This document shows, piece after piece, positions 47,273 through 61,822 of a DNA stretch of 64,000 nucleotides (position 1 is its first letter; each line of letters begins with the position of its first letter). The stretch covers positions 98,122-162,121 of the forward strand of contig NZ_JADKYX010000020.1 of assembly GCF_016093545.1 (NCBI RefSeq). The letters are read 5' to 3'. The stretch is from Massilia rhizosphaerae (lineage in GTDB: Bacteria > Pseudomonadota > Gammaproteobacteria > Burkholderiales > Burkholderiaceae_D). The translations under genes and the position numbers were made by a program. The notes beneath the pieces were generated by a model that was not told the origin of the DNA, made no database searches, and saw only the letters and a list, made by a program, of their open reading frames with translations.

Positions 47273-47752
47273 TCACCAGCGGCTGTAAGGGACGCCGTTC
47301 AGCCCGACCTTGCCGGAGGTCGAGTAGACGTCGTACACGTCGTCCCCTTCCTTCGGTTCGTCCGGCTCGCTGGCGTAGCTGCGCTTGCCCCACGTCTCGG
47401 CATCCTTGAGGTCCGCGTCGTCGTTGAACGGATCGCGCGGCAGGCGGCGCAGAAAATAGATCTTGGCTTTCTTGGGACTCTTCTGGTCGGGCACGCCCTC
47501 GACGAGCACCTCCAGTTTCGGCGGATAGCCCGTGGCCCCGGCCGCGCGCGGAATGCGCCCTTCGTCCCCGGCCTTCTTGTACGCGTCGATGGCGGCGCGG
47601 ATGTCGTGCAGCGCGACGCGCAGCGCCTGTTCGTGGCGGCGCTGCAGCGCGATCTGCGCGGTCGGCACTAGCAGCGTTCCGAGCAGGGCCAGGATCGCCA
47701 GCGTGACGAGCAGCTCGATCAGGGTGAAGCCGCGCGGGCGCCGGGCATTCAT
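47273..47752 (-). CDS. GspG-like pseudopilin (second copy in operon)
   Basis: A 159-aa prepilin-like protein with PRG|FTLIELLVTLAILALLG. The body has LPRDPFNDDADLKDAETWGKRSY and ends DVYSTSGKVGLNGVPYSRW, like the following gene and GspG. Compared with classical GspG it is longer in the middle loop. The ATG overlaps the gspD stop (ATGA), so it is directly coupled to the secretin. Confidence 0.87.
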   Translation of the reverse strand: MNARRPRGFTLIELLVTLAILALLGTLLVPTAQIALQRRHEQALRVALHDIRAAIDAYKKAGDEGRIPRAAGATGYPPKLEVLVEGVPDQKSPKKAKIYFLRRLPRDPFNDDADLKDAETWGKRSYASEPDEPKEGDDVYDVYSTSGKVGLNGVPYSRW

Positions 47753-49871
47753 TTCTGGTTCGGGAACGCGGCCTGCGACGCGGGCACGTGGTTGTTGGCC
47801 GGCTGCGGCATGGGCGTGATGTCCGGCTGCGGCAGCGGCGTGATCTGGACCGGGGGCGCGGCCGGCAGCTCGGACGGCGCCACGGACGCCGGCGCGGCCG
47901 GCAAGGTGCCGCTGGCGCCGACGCTGCTGGCGGGGACCATCGCGCCCGCCTGCGGCTGGTCGGGCAGCACCGGCAACGGTTGCGCGGATTGCGGCCGTGC
48001 CGGCTGCGGCGGCGCGGGATGCGGCTGCGCCGCGGGCGGCGCCGTGCGCGCGGGCGCGCCGCCCGGCAGCGGGTGCGCGCCCTGCCCCGGCAGTTGCGCC
48101 GGCGTGCGCACGGTCATGTCGGGGCGGCGCCGGAAGCTGGCTTCCGTGCCGGCGCTGAATTCGGACGCCGATGCGGGCGGGCGCTGCAGGTTGCGGATCA
48201 GGTGCGGCGTGATCGACAGCACGACCTCGGTCTTGTTGCGCGTGTCCTGCTGGCTGCCGAACAGCCGGCCCAGGATCGGGAAATCACCCAGCCCGGGCAG
48301 CTTGGTGCTGCTCGACCGGTCCTCGTTCTTGATCAGGCCCGCCAGCACCTGGTTCTCGCCATCCTTCAGCTGCAGCATCGTCGACGCCGAGCGCGTGCCG
48401 ATGCGGTACGCCGTCGTGCCGCCCTTCGTCGTGACGGTGTCGACGAGATTGCTGACTTCGAGCGAGATGCGGATGCCGACCTCGTTGTTCAGGTAGATCG
48501 TGGGCTCGACGTCGAGCTTGAGACCGACGTCGACGTAGTTCACGGACTCGGACGCGAAGCCGCCCACGCCCGACGAAATGGTCGTCGTGATGGTCGGCAG
48601 CTTGTCGCCGATGACGACCTTGGCCTTTTCCTTGTTGCGCACGCGGATGCGGGGCGCGGCCAGGGTCTCGGAATCGCCGTCGGTCTTGCTGGCGGTGAGC
48701 GAGCCGGTGACGCCCGTCACGCCGATCGTCTGGCCGTTCAGGTGGCGCAGCTGGTCGACCGTGATCGCGCTGCCGGCCGTCGTCGTCAGCGGCGCGAACG
48801 CCAGGCTCGTGGGCCAGTCGACGCCCAGGTCGAGCAGGCGGTTGCGCTGCACTTCCAGCACCTCGACGTCCAGCATCACCTCGGCCTCCGGCACGTCCTG
48901 CAGCGCCACCAGCCGCGACGCCAGCTTCACGGCTTCAGGAGTGTCGCGCAGGATCACGAGGTTCAGCTTCTCGTCCACGACGATGTCGCGCGCCTTGAGG
49001 ATCGTCTTCAGGGTATTGGCGACGGACTTCGCTTCCGCGTTGGCCAGGTAGAAGGTCTTGACCGTCATCTCCTGGTATTCCTTCTGCTTGGCCGCGATGT
49101 TCGGGTAGATCAGGATCGTGTTGCCGTCCATGACCTGGCGTTCCAGCTGGTTCGTCATCAGGAGGTAGTACACGGCCGCTTCCACCGTGCTGTTCTTGAG
49201 GAAGATGGACGCGCGCCGGTCCGTCTTGACGTCCTTGTCGAACAGGAAGTTGAGGCCCGAGTGACGCGCGATCACCTCGAAGATCTGCTTGAGCGGCGCG
49301 TCGCGGAACTCCAGGCTGATGGGCGTGCGGAACGCGGCCGCCAGCGCCGCCTCGGGCGAATTCGCCGCGATCTTCTCGTTGACGTCCGCCAGCAGCCGGC
49401 GCGCCGGTTCGTACGACGGGCGCTCCGTCAGGATGGCGGTCAGCTTGGTCTTGGCCAGGTCGAGGTCCTTGTGTTCCAGCGCGGTGCGCGCCTCCGCCAT
49501 CAGCACGCCGTGGCGGCGGTCGGCGTCGACCTGGGCCAGGCCGGCGCGCGCGCGGTCGTTGAGGGGATCGAACGCCAGCACGCGCCGGTAGTCCGCGATG
49601 GCCAGTTCCGGCTTGCCGTCGGCCAGTTCACGGTCGGCCTGGGGCAGCAGGCGGTTCGTGGCGGCGTCGCGCGCGCGCAGGTACGTGGCCTTGTAGACGA
49701 CGTTGGACGGATCGGCGGCCAGCGCTTCCCGGTATTTCAGGAGCCCGGCTTCGACCTTGTCCTGGGCCACGAGCTCGTTCCCTTCGCGGTAGGCCATTTG
49801 CGCCGCGCAGCCGGACAGCAGGATGGCGGCGAACGCCGGGAGCAGGCAGCGGGCCAGAGTGGGGCGAGCGA

Positions 49872-49875
<4 letters not shown>
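47749..49875 (-). CDS. gspD: Secretin GspD with lipoprotein signal and TPR-like N terminus
   Basis: A 708-aa secretin. The start is TTG 49875: GGAG lies 7 nt upstream, and it overlaps the previous stop by 4 nt. The signal ends in lipobox LSGC (Cys23), so this secretin is itself a lipoprotein. Residues 30-150 are TPR-like (LKYREALAADPSNVVY; IADYRRVLAFDPLNDRARAGL). N-domains follow from about 180. The secretin barrel core includes VPEAEVMLDVEVLEV, VGLKLDVEPTIY and GLGDFPILGRLFGS. A Pro/Ala-rich tail of about 140 residues follows. It forms the outer-membrane channel. TPR-containing secretins are typical of MshL or atypical T2SS lineages, not classic GspD. Confidence 0.9.
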
Positions 49876-50467
<592 letters not shown>

Positions 50468-50471
<4 letters not shown>

Positions 50472-51049
50472 GGCCGTGCCGTCCCGTCGCGCAGGTAAAG
50501 GGTCAGGCGCAGGCGCGCCTCCACCGTCGCGTCGCCGATGGCGTCGCGGTGGAAGCTGATCTCGTCCAGCGACGCGAACGGGATCGCGCGCAGCGCCGCC
50601 ATCGCGAACTGCCAGATGGCCGCGTAACTGCCTTTCACGGGCAGGCTGACCTGGTAGGTGTAGACGTGGGCGTTGCGCTCGTAGCCCGGCTTGTACTCGC
50701 CCTGGCGCAGCACGAGGCCGGACTTGGCGGCGAGGGCGAACAGCGTCTTCACCTGTTGCTCGACGTCGCCCCGTTCGCCCAGCGCGCCGTAGAACGCGGC
50801 CAGGTTGTCGGGGGGCGCCACGGGCGCCGGCTTGGGCGCCGGCGCGGGTGTCGTCGCGGGCCGCGCCGTCGGGCGCGCCGGCGCGGCGTACGCTGCCTGC
50901 CGGCGCTCCATCGCCCACACGGCATGCAAGGTCCAGGCGAAGGCGCCGGCCATGGCGAGCAGCACGAGCGCCGCCGCCAGCAGGACCGGGTTCGCGCGCA
51001 GCAGCGCCAGGCGCAGGCGCAGCATGGGCGCCGCGAAGGTCGTCTTCAT
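50468..51049 (-). CDS. PilO/GspM-position membrane protein
   Basis: A 193-aa bitopic protein. A TM helix lies at about residues 22-45 (VLLAAALVLLAMAGAFAWTL), followed by a Pro/Ala linker. The periplasmic domain has YTYQVSLPVKGSYAAIWQFAMAALRAIPFASLDEI. 'GSY..I..F...L...' is the usual PilO pattern. It likely pairs with the preceding PilN-like protein to form the inner-membrane alignment complex. Overlaps of 4 nt are present on both sides. Confidence 0.75.
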
Positions 51050-51597
51050 GGCGCGGCCCTCCACTGGGCGTCGATCTGGAAACGGATCGGGCGGTTGCGG
51101 TCCTGCTCGTTGATCTCGTGGCGCGCCAGCAGCACGGTGCTGAACCAGTCGACCTGCTGCAGCGCCTCGACGTAGGCGATCATGTCGTCGCTGGTCTTCG
51201 CTTCCGCGGTGATGCGCACGCTGCTCTTCTTCGCGTCCGGTTCCAGCGCCAGCAGGGCGATGTTGGCGGGCGTCGCCGCCTGGACCGCGTCGTGCAGGGC
51301 GCGCCACGGCAGGTTGAGCTGCTGCACGGACGCGTTCACGGCGCCGGCCTGCGCCGGCGGCACGACGCGCACCGGCGCGGCGACGGGCGCGCGCGCGGCG
51401 GCGCGGGCCTGCGCCCGGGCCACCTGCGCAGCGTGGAATGCCTCGTTCTGCTCCAGGCCGCGGTATTGCGTGATGCTGCTGCCGAGCCCCGGCACCAGCG
51501 CGACGGCGGCGACCAGGAGGCTCCACGTCCCGCGCGGCGTGCGGTGCCACGCGCGGGCGACGCTGGGCGGCGCGAAGTCGATGCGGATCTTCTTCAT
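51046..51597 (-). CDS. PilN-position membrane protein
   Basis: A 183-aa bitopic protein. A short cytoplasmic N terminus (MKKIRIDFAPPS) resembles the PilN motif that binds PilM. A TM helix lies near residues 25-42, an Ala-rich coiled segment follows, then a small periplasmic domain (PANIALLALEPDAKKSSVRITAEAKTSDDMIAYVEALQ) of ferredoxin-like PilN/GspL type. It overlaps both neighbours by 4 nt. Confidence 0.77.
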   Translation of the reverse strand: MKKIRIDFAPPSVARAWHRTPRGTWSLLVAAVALVPGLGSSITQYRGLEQNEAFHAAQVARAQARAAARAPVAAPVRVVPPAQAGAVNASVQQLNLPWRALHDAVQAATPANIALLALEPDAKKSSVRITAEAKTSDDMIAYVEALQQVDWFSTVLLARHEINEQDRNRPIRFQIDAQWRAAP

Positions 51598-52407
51598 GGC
51601 GCCCTCCCCGTCAGCGCGAGCCGGGCGCAATCGGGCCACAGCGGATCGGTCTCGTCCTCGAACAGCGTGCAGGCGAATTTCAGCCGGCCCGCGCTGCTCG
51701 CCCATCCGGTGGGCGCCGGTCCGCAGATCTGCAGGCGCTCGGGGCGCGACAGGCCCACGCGCAGCGCCTCGCGCGCCACGTGACCTTCGAGCCAGTCGCG
51801 GTCCGCGCCCGGCGGGATCGGCGCCGTGCGCACGGCGGCGAGCAGGTCGCCGTCGAGCGCGGCGATGGACAGCACGCCGCCGTGCACGACGCCGAACCAC
51901 GCGCCCGCGCGGCGCGCGCGGCGGTGCTGGTTCAGCGCGGCGACGAATTGCGGCACGATCTCGACGAGCTTGAAGCGCTGGCCGCTTGCTGCCGCCGTCA
52001 GTTGTTCCAGCAGCGCCAGCGGCAGCGCGGCGGCGAGGAACGGATGCGCGGCGTCCCAGTCGGCGCGCACGGTCCAGCCGTCCGGACTGCCCCCGAACAG
52101 CGCCTGGTAGCGCAGCGCGGCGGCCGCTTCCAGGTCGGCGAGGCGCGTCGCGCCTTGCGGCGGCGTCACCTGCCACAGGCGCACGAGGTCGTCGGACAGC
52201 ACGACCGTCGCCGGAAACCCGGCCACGTCGTGCTCGCCCAGCAGCATGCCGAGCGCCGCGCCCAGCGACACCGGATCGCCCCCCGTCGCCGCGACCTGGC
52301 CCAGCAGGCGCGCCCGTTCGTGCGGCCAGATGCTGGTGCGCACGAGCGCCAGCGCATCCGGCGCGACGCCGATGCGCAGCTGCTGCCCGAACGTCGATTT
52401 CAAGGCG

Positions 52408-52415
<8 letters not shown>
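51594..52415 (-). CDS. PilM/GspL-cytoplasmic-domain-like protein
   Basis: A 273-aa soluble protein with no membrane segment, placed where pilM stands relative to N-O-P. Parts consistent with an actin/PilM-like fold are QLRIGVAPDALALVR at the start, VVLSDDLVRLWQVTPP, and FGVVHGGVLSIAALDGD. The ATP-binding motifs of true PilM are not clear. In T4P and T2SS this protein connects the cytoplasmic ATPase to the membrane assembly. It overlaps gspE by 8 nt. Confidence 0.7.
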
Positions 52416-54095
<1,680 letters not shown>

Positions 54096-54099
<4 letters not shown>

Positions 54100-55283
54100 G
54101 ACATGTCTCCGGCCAGGTCGAAGATCGGCATGTACAGCAGCACGACGATGGCGCCGACGACGAGGCCGATGGCCGCCATGAGCAGCGGTTCGAACGTGCG
54201 CGTGAAGCGGTCGATCCAGCGTCCGATCTCGCCGTCGTAGAACGCGGCGGAGCGCGTGAGCATCGTGCCCATCGCGCCCGTGCGCTCGCCCACGCGCAGC
54301 ATGCGCAGCGAGATCGGCGTCGTGAGGCCGTTGGCCTCGAACGCGTCGGACAGCGGCCGTCCCGCCTCGATCGCGGTGCGCGCGGCGCGCAGGCCGACGG
54401 CCACGCCGGGCGACACCATGCCCTGCACGGTATCGATCGCATTCACGAGCGTGATGCCGCCTTCGTTCAGCATGCCCAGCGTGAGGTACAGGCGCGACAG
54501 TTCATAGATGCGGGCGCGCTCGCCGATGCCGGGCAGCCTGGCCAGCAGGCGCGCCGCGCCGCCCCGTTGCAAGGCGCGCCGGATCGCCCAGGCGGCGATG
54601 CTCACGGTGGCCGCGAAGCCGATCAACAGGCCGCCCGCATGGCGGCCCGCGAACTGGCCCCAGTCGAGCATCACGCGCGACAGCCACGGCAGGCTGCGGC
54701 CCGCGCCCTGGTAGACCTCGGCGAAGCGCGGCACGACATAGGACATCAGGAAGATCGACACGCCGCCGCCCACGCACAGCAGGATGGCCGGGTAGATCGA
54801 CGCGCTGACGACCTTGGCGCGCACGGTGTCGATGCGCTGCTGGTATTCGATATAGCGTTCGAGCGCGCGCGGCAGGTCGCTCGTGCCTTCCGCCGCGCGC
54901 ACGATGCCCACGTACAGCGGCGGGAACAGCAGGGGTTGCGCGGCCATCACGGTCGACAGGCGCTTGCCTTCGCGCAGGCCGGCCAGCAGGCGTTCCAGCA
55001 CGCCGCGCGTGGCGGGGCTGGCTTCCTTTTCCAGCAGGGCTTCCAGGCCTTCGACGATGCCCAGGCCCGCCGTCAGCAGCGCGAGCAGTTCCTGGCTGAA
55101 CAGCACGAGCGACAGCTTGCCGCCGCGCCGGCGGCGCAGCAGGGGCGCGTGCGCGGGTTCGATGGCGCTGACGAACAGGCCGCGCGCCTCGATCTGGCGG
55201 CGCGCGTCCGCCTCGTCGGTGGCGTCGACGACCACGCTGGCGATGCGCATGTCGGGCGCTAGGGTGCGGACCGCGAATTGCAT
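54096..55283 (-). CDS. gspF: T2SS inner-membrane platform protein GspF
   Basis: A 395-aa protein with two repeated GspF domains. LVLFSQELLALLTAGLGIVEGLEAL starts the first, and LYLTLGMLNEGGITLVNAI starts the second. Three main hydrophobic segments are present (around residues 165-190, 215-235 and 365-390). It forms the rotor-like platform on which GspE acts. The gene lies 30 bp after gspG and overlaps gspE. Confidence 0.94.
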
Positions 55284-55313
55284 GGGAGCGAATGCGAGAA
55301 CGACAAACCGCGC

Positions 55314-55757
55314 TTATTGGGAGACGATGTCGGCGCTCTCGCCTTCACCGCCCGGCTGGCCGTCCTTGCCGAGCGAGACGATTTCGTACTCGCCCTTGGT
55401 GCCGGGCGCGCGGTATTGGTAGGCGTGGCCCCACGGATCGAGCGGGACGCTTTTCTTGAGATAGGGCCCGTTCCACTTGGCGGCCGCCGCGGGCGGGGCC
55501 GTCAGCAGCGCATTCAAGCCCTCCTCCGTCGTCGGATAGCGGCCGACGTCGAGACGGAAGGTGTCCAGCGATTTTTCGAACGCTTCGATCTGGGCCTTGG
55601 CCACCGTGACCTCGGACTTGCCCAGCTGCGCGAAATACTTGGGCCCGACATAGGCCGCAAGCAAACCGATGATAACGATAACTACCAAAAGTTCAAGCAG
55701 GGTAAAACCAGCCTGGCGGACCCGCGCGGCGGTGTCCTTGGTCTGCACACGATACAT
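55314..55757 (-). CDS. gspG: Major pseudopilin GspG
   Basis: A 147-aa canonical major pseudopilin. The cleavage site is QAG|FTLLELLVVIVIIGLLAAYVGPKYF, with Glu5. The C-terminal body has RYPTTEEGLNALL, WNGPYLKK-VPLDPWGHAYQYRAPG and a calcium-loop-like ending around DGQPGGEGESADI. It is the first gene of the operon, so it is likely the most highly expressed, as fits the main subunit of the pseudopilus. Confidence 0.95.
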   Translation of the reverse strand: MYRVQTKDTAARVRQAGFTLLELLVVIVIIGLLAAYVGPKYFAQLGKSEVTVAKAQIEAFEKSLDTFRLDVGRYPTTEEGLNALLTAPPAAAAKWNGPYLKKSVPLDPWGHAYQYRAPGTKGEYEIVSLGKDGQPGGEGESADIVSQ

Positions 55758-56267
55758 CCAACCGACTCCTCTATTGCTCTAATGTAAAGCCTTGCGTGAA
55801 GGCTACCATGGCCCCGTGATGGCGACAAATCATTTCGAGAGGTTTAACTATGACACCTTGGTATATCGCGCGATCCTGCGCCGGGCTCGTCGGTCGAAAC
55901 ACGGATTTCTTGTTCGCAAAATTTTAACCTTGTTCCGCGCGCCGGAACAGGTTCGGGACAATCTTTCTCCCATTTCACGTGCTGGCTATACGGATGGCCT
56001 AGCATAACCCATTGACTGTGTGAAATCCTTTATGATTTTCCGTGCAATTGAAGAAAAAACTGCGTAGTTTTTGCGCGACTTTTTCCTGAATGCATTTAAA
56101 ATTTCCTACAGGATATTTCCCTTCATCATCGCCTATCTTCAGCTATTTCCAGGCAAAAATATTTCAAAACCATAATATTTGCACGAATTTAACAAAAAAA
56201 GTGTTGAGTTGCGGAAAAACGGACGCTACAGTGGGCGCATTGATGAACGCAAACATTGCCCTCAGTC
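55758..56267. other. 510-bp AT-rich gap, promoter region of secretion operon
   Basis: The GC content drops strongly here (for example around 56030-56220). Short frames (55792-56007 and others) have no ribosome site and odd composition, so no gene is called. The promoter of the minus-strand gsp operon and that of the plus-strand lipoprotein gene must lie here. No box was convincing, and no repeat or RNA structure was recognised. Confidence 0.5.
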
Positions 56268-56534
56268 ATGAAAATCAACGCTTTCCGTACCGCTTTCGCC
56301 CTCAGCCTCACCGCCCTCCTCGCCGCCTGCGGCAGTGGCGCCCAGATCGACCAGCCGACCCAGACCGCAGCCATGGTCGAGACCGGTAACGCCGCCCAGG
56401 TCGCCACCGCGAATACGCCCGCGCCGGATTGCGCGGCCGACGGCTGCAAAGGCCTGCGCATCATCGATGCGAACGCCGAAGCCTACCGCTACGAAGCCAT
56501 GCGCCGCGCCGCGGCCGACGCACCGCAGTCTTGA
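56268..56534 (+). CDS. Small hypothetical lipoprotein
   Basis: An 88-aa protein with a lipoprotein signal: MKINAFRTAFALSLTALLAAC with lipobox LAAC, Cys about residue 21. The mature part of about 67 residues has two further Cys (APDCAADGCKG) that could form a disulfide, and ends in a helical AEAYRYEAMRRAAAD. No family is recognised. ATG 56268 is chosen over an in-frame TTG at 56256. It converges with the EpsA-like gene (46-nt overlap of the 3' ends). Confidence 0.65.
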   Translation: MKINAFRTAFALSLTALLAACGSGAQIDQPTQTAAMVETGNAAQVATANTPAPDCAADGCKGLRIIDANAEAYRYEAMRRAAADAPQS

Positions 56535-57313
56535 CACGCGGCGGCTGCGGATCCCTCTTCCAGCAGCCGCAATTCCATGCAGCGCGCCAGCGCATGCGCC
56601 CGGTTGCTGACGCCGAGCGTGCGGTAGATACGCTGCAGATGGTTCTTGACGGTCAGCGCGCTGATCCCCAGGATCCTCCCCATCTCGTCATTGCTCTTCC
56701 CCGCCCGCAGCCAGCCGACGATCTCGGCCTCGCGCGCGCTCAGCGGACGCACCGGCGTACCGCCCGCCGCCGCCCGGCGCGGCGGCAAGCGCCCCAGCGC
56801 CAGGTGCAGGCAAGGCAGCAACAATTCCAGGAAATAGGCGTGGCGCGCGTTCGGCCGCGGCGCGAGGCCGAACAGCACGAACACGCTGGCGCCCGCGCTC
56901 GTCGGCCCCGTGCCGTGCACGAGCACGCTGTCGAACCCGATCCGCTTCATCTCCTCGCGCAGCCCCTCCAGCGGCTGGCGCGCGGCCATGCCGAAATCGG
57001 CCAGCACCGGTAGACGTCCCCCTTGCACGCACTGCCGCGCGATGCGCAGCGCCAGGCCGTCGCGCCCGTCCGTCAGCGCCCGCTGCGCCGCCGGCGCCAG
57101 CACGGTGCCGTGCACGCATTCCAGCCGCGCCGGCGTCCCGCCCGGCCCCAGTTCCAGACCCACGAGCACCCGGTGCGGCAACAAGGCCTGCACCTGGCCC
57201 TGGGCCCACAGGAACAGCTGGCGCTGGCTCGCCACGCGCAGCCCGGATTCGATGGCGCACAGCAGGTATTCCTGCTCCTGGCGGCTGAGGATGACGACGG
57301 GTTCCACGCTCAC
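56489..57313 (-). CDS. epsA: EpsA-like LuxR-family transcriptional regulator
   Basis: A 274-aa regulator. The N-terminal half (EQEYLLCAIESGLRVASQRQLFLWAQGQVQALLPH) matches the XrtB/PEP-CTERM-associated regulator EpsA. The C-terminal LuxR/GerE helix-turn-helix is LSAREAEIVGWLRAGKSNDEMGRILGISALTVKNHLQRIY. EpsA-type proteins accompany exopolysaccharide loci with PEP-CTERM systems. The start is GTG 57313, overlapping the response-regulator stop by 4 nt (GTGA). An open frame runs further upstream inside the other gene but is not used. The C-terminal tail after about residue 250 is Ala/Cys-rich. Confidence 0.8.
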   Translation of the reverse strand: MSVEPVVILSRQEQEYLLCAIESGLRVASQRQLFLWAQGQVQALLPHRVLVGLELGPGGTPARLECVHGTVLAPAAQRALTDGRDGLALRIARQCVQGGRLPVLADFGMAARQPLEGLREEMKRIGFDSVLVHGTGPTSAGASVFVLFGLAPRPNARHAYFLELLLPCLHLALGRLPPRRAAAGGTPVRPLSAREAEIVGWLRAGKSNDEMGRILGISALTVKNHLQRIYRTLGVSNRAHALARCMELRLLEEGSAAAACQDCGASAAARRMAS

Positions 57314-57999
57314 GTCCAGGCGACGAAGCGGTAGCCGGCGCCGCGCACGGTCTCGATGTGTTCCTGGTGCCCGCTCGGCTGCAGCGCATGGCGCAGCCGC
57401 CCCACGTGGGCGTCGACCGTGCGCTCGTCGAGCACGGCGTGGCGGCCCCAGACCTGGTCCAGCAGCTGCGAGCGCGTGTGCACCCGCTCCGGATGGTGCA
57501 TGAGGAAGTTTAGTAAACGGAATTCGACGGGCCCCAGCGCCACCTGGCGCGTGCCGGCCACGACGCGCTGCGTGTGCGGATCGAGGCGCAATCCCGCCAT
57601 CTGCACGGCGTCGGCCGACACGTGCGGCACGCGCCGGCGCAGCACGGCCTGCATGCGCGCCAGCAATTCGCGCGGATTGAACGGTTTCGTCAGGTAATCG
57701 TCGGCGCCGGATTCCAGCGCGAGGATCGTGTCGTGCTCCCCCGATCGCGCGGACACCATGATGATGGGCAGCTCGCACGTGCGCGCCTGGGCGCGCAGGC
57801 GCCGGATCAACGCCGCGCCCGACTGGCCGGGCAGATCCCATTCGAGCAACAGCATGTCGGGCGGGCCGTCGTCGAGCGCCGCGTGCGCCGACTCGGCGTC
57901 CGGGCACAGGTCGACGCGATGCCCGGCACGGGTCAGGTTCAGTTCCAGCAACTGGCGAACGGCGGGGTCGGGATCGACCGCGAGGACGTGTGTGCGCAT
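57310..57999 (-). CDS. OmpR/PhoB-type response regulator with atypical receiver
   Basis: A 229-aa protein. Its receiver domain (1-120) is followed by a winged-helix Trans_reg_C domain (RLLNFLMHHPERVHTRSQLLDQVWG; VDAHVGRLRHAL). By alignment with PhoB, the phospho-acceptor Asp53 is Glu53 here (LLLEWDLPG), and the acidic pair E9-D10 is D9-P10. The switch Ser and the Lys of DDYLTKPF are kept. It may therefore act without phosphorylation. ATG 57999 with AGGA is preferred over ATG 58062. No histidine kinase is adjacent. The next gene is the EpsA-like regulator. Confidence 0.88.
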   Translation of the reverse strand: MRTHVLAVDPDPAVRQLLELNLTRAGHRVDLCPDAESAHAALDDGPPDMLLLEWDLPGQSGAALIRRLRAQARTCELPIIMVSARSGEHDTILALESGADDYLTKPFNPRELLARMQAVLRRRVPHVSADAVQMAGLRLDPHTQRVVAGTRQVALGPVEFRLLNFLMHHPERVHTRSQLLDQVWGRHAVLDERTVDAHVGRLRHALQPSGHQEHIETVRGAGYRFVAWT

Positions 58000-58125
58000 C
58001 GAAGAATCCTTGTCTTGGCGACAACAGGATCGAATATGCACGAAGCACGTCCGGCTGAACAATATGATTTCGATTAGGAATTCATATGTTTGGCGAATAA
58101 ATCGTGGGCGAGGGCCTGCGCGGAC

Positions 58126-58692
58126 TCAGGCGCGGCGGCGCTGCAGCGCGGTCAACAGGAGCAACCCGGTGGCGACGAGCAGCCAGTCGGCCGGTTCCGG
58201 CACGGGGTTCACGGCGGCGAACGCGGGATCGGCATCGATGGCGGGCGGCATGCCGGCCGCGAGGCTGATCTGGGCGGCCGGGAATGCCAGGTAAGTCGTC
58301 GGGCTGTCGAGCAGGCTGACGGACAAGGTCGCGCTGCCGCCGTCGGCCGGCACGCCGCCGAACGCCACGTCGAAGCCGAACGTGCCGCCCAAGGTGATCG
58401 ACTGGAACAATTCCGAGAACGCGTCGGTCGAGAACGTGTACGCGCCGCCCGACTGCGCCACGTTCACGAGGTCGGGCGTGCCGGTGAAGGCGCCGTCGAG
58501 GCCGCTGATCGTCGCCGTCGCCACGTCGCTCGTGGCGAACGGCAGGAAGTCGATCTGCAGGAAGCCCGCGCCGCTCGTGCCGGTCGTGTCGAGGGCGACG
58601 TGGTAGACCGGGCCGGCGGACGCGAATCCCGCGCCGGCCAGCAGGGACAGCGCCAGCAGCGCGCGGGAGAACAGGGTTTTCAGGTGGGTCAT
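58126..58692 (-). CDS. PEP-CTERM sorting-domain protein
   Basis: A 188-aa secreted protein. The signal peptide (ALLALSLLAGAGFASA) ends near residue 26. A beta-rich body begins VYHVALDTTGTSGAGFLQIDF, a pattern shared by a family of small PEP-CTERM proteins. The tail is VPEPADWLLVATGLLLLTALQRRRA: PEP motif, hydrophobic helix and basic end. It would be processed by exosortase. It lies 15 bp downstream of the nuclease gene and may share its transcript. Confidence 0.9.
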   Translation of the reverse strand: MTHLKTLFSRALLALSLLAGAGFASAGPVYHVALDTTGTSGAGFLQIDFLPFATSDVATATISGLDGAFTGTPDLVNVAQSGGAYTFSTDAFSELFQSITLGGTFGFDVAFGGVPADGGSATLSVSLLDSPTTYLAFPAAQISLAAGMPPAIDADPAFAAVNPVPEPADWLLVATGLLLLTALQRRRA

Positions 58693-58707
58693 GGTGCGCT
58701 CTCTCGA

Positions 58708-61695
<2,988 letters not shown>

Positions 61696-61822
61696 GGGAT
61701 GTCCTGGGATTGGGAAATCAATTGTCAATGCAACATTTAACAAATGTATATTAAATGCACAAATTGACAACATCATGACCACGGATTAGTCCGAACGGAC
61801 CAATCCCGGGACAACCGGCGGA

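Noticed and set aside
55792..56007. 71-aa frame upstream of gspG
   Set aside because: No ribosome site, no homology recognised, lies in an AT-rich promoter region.
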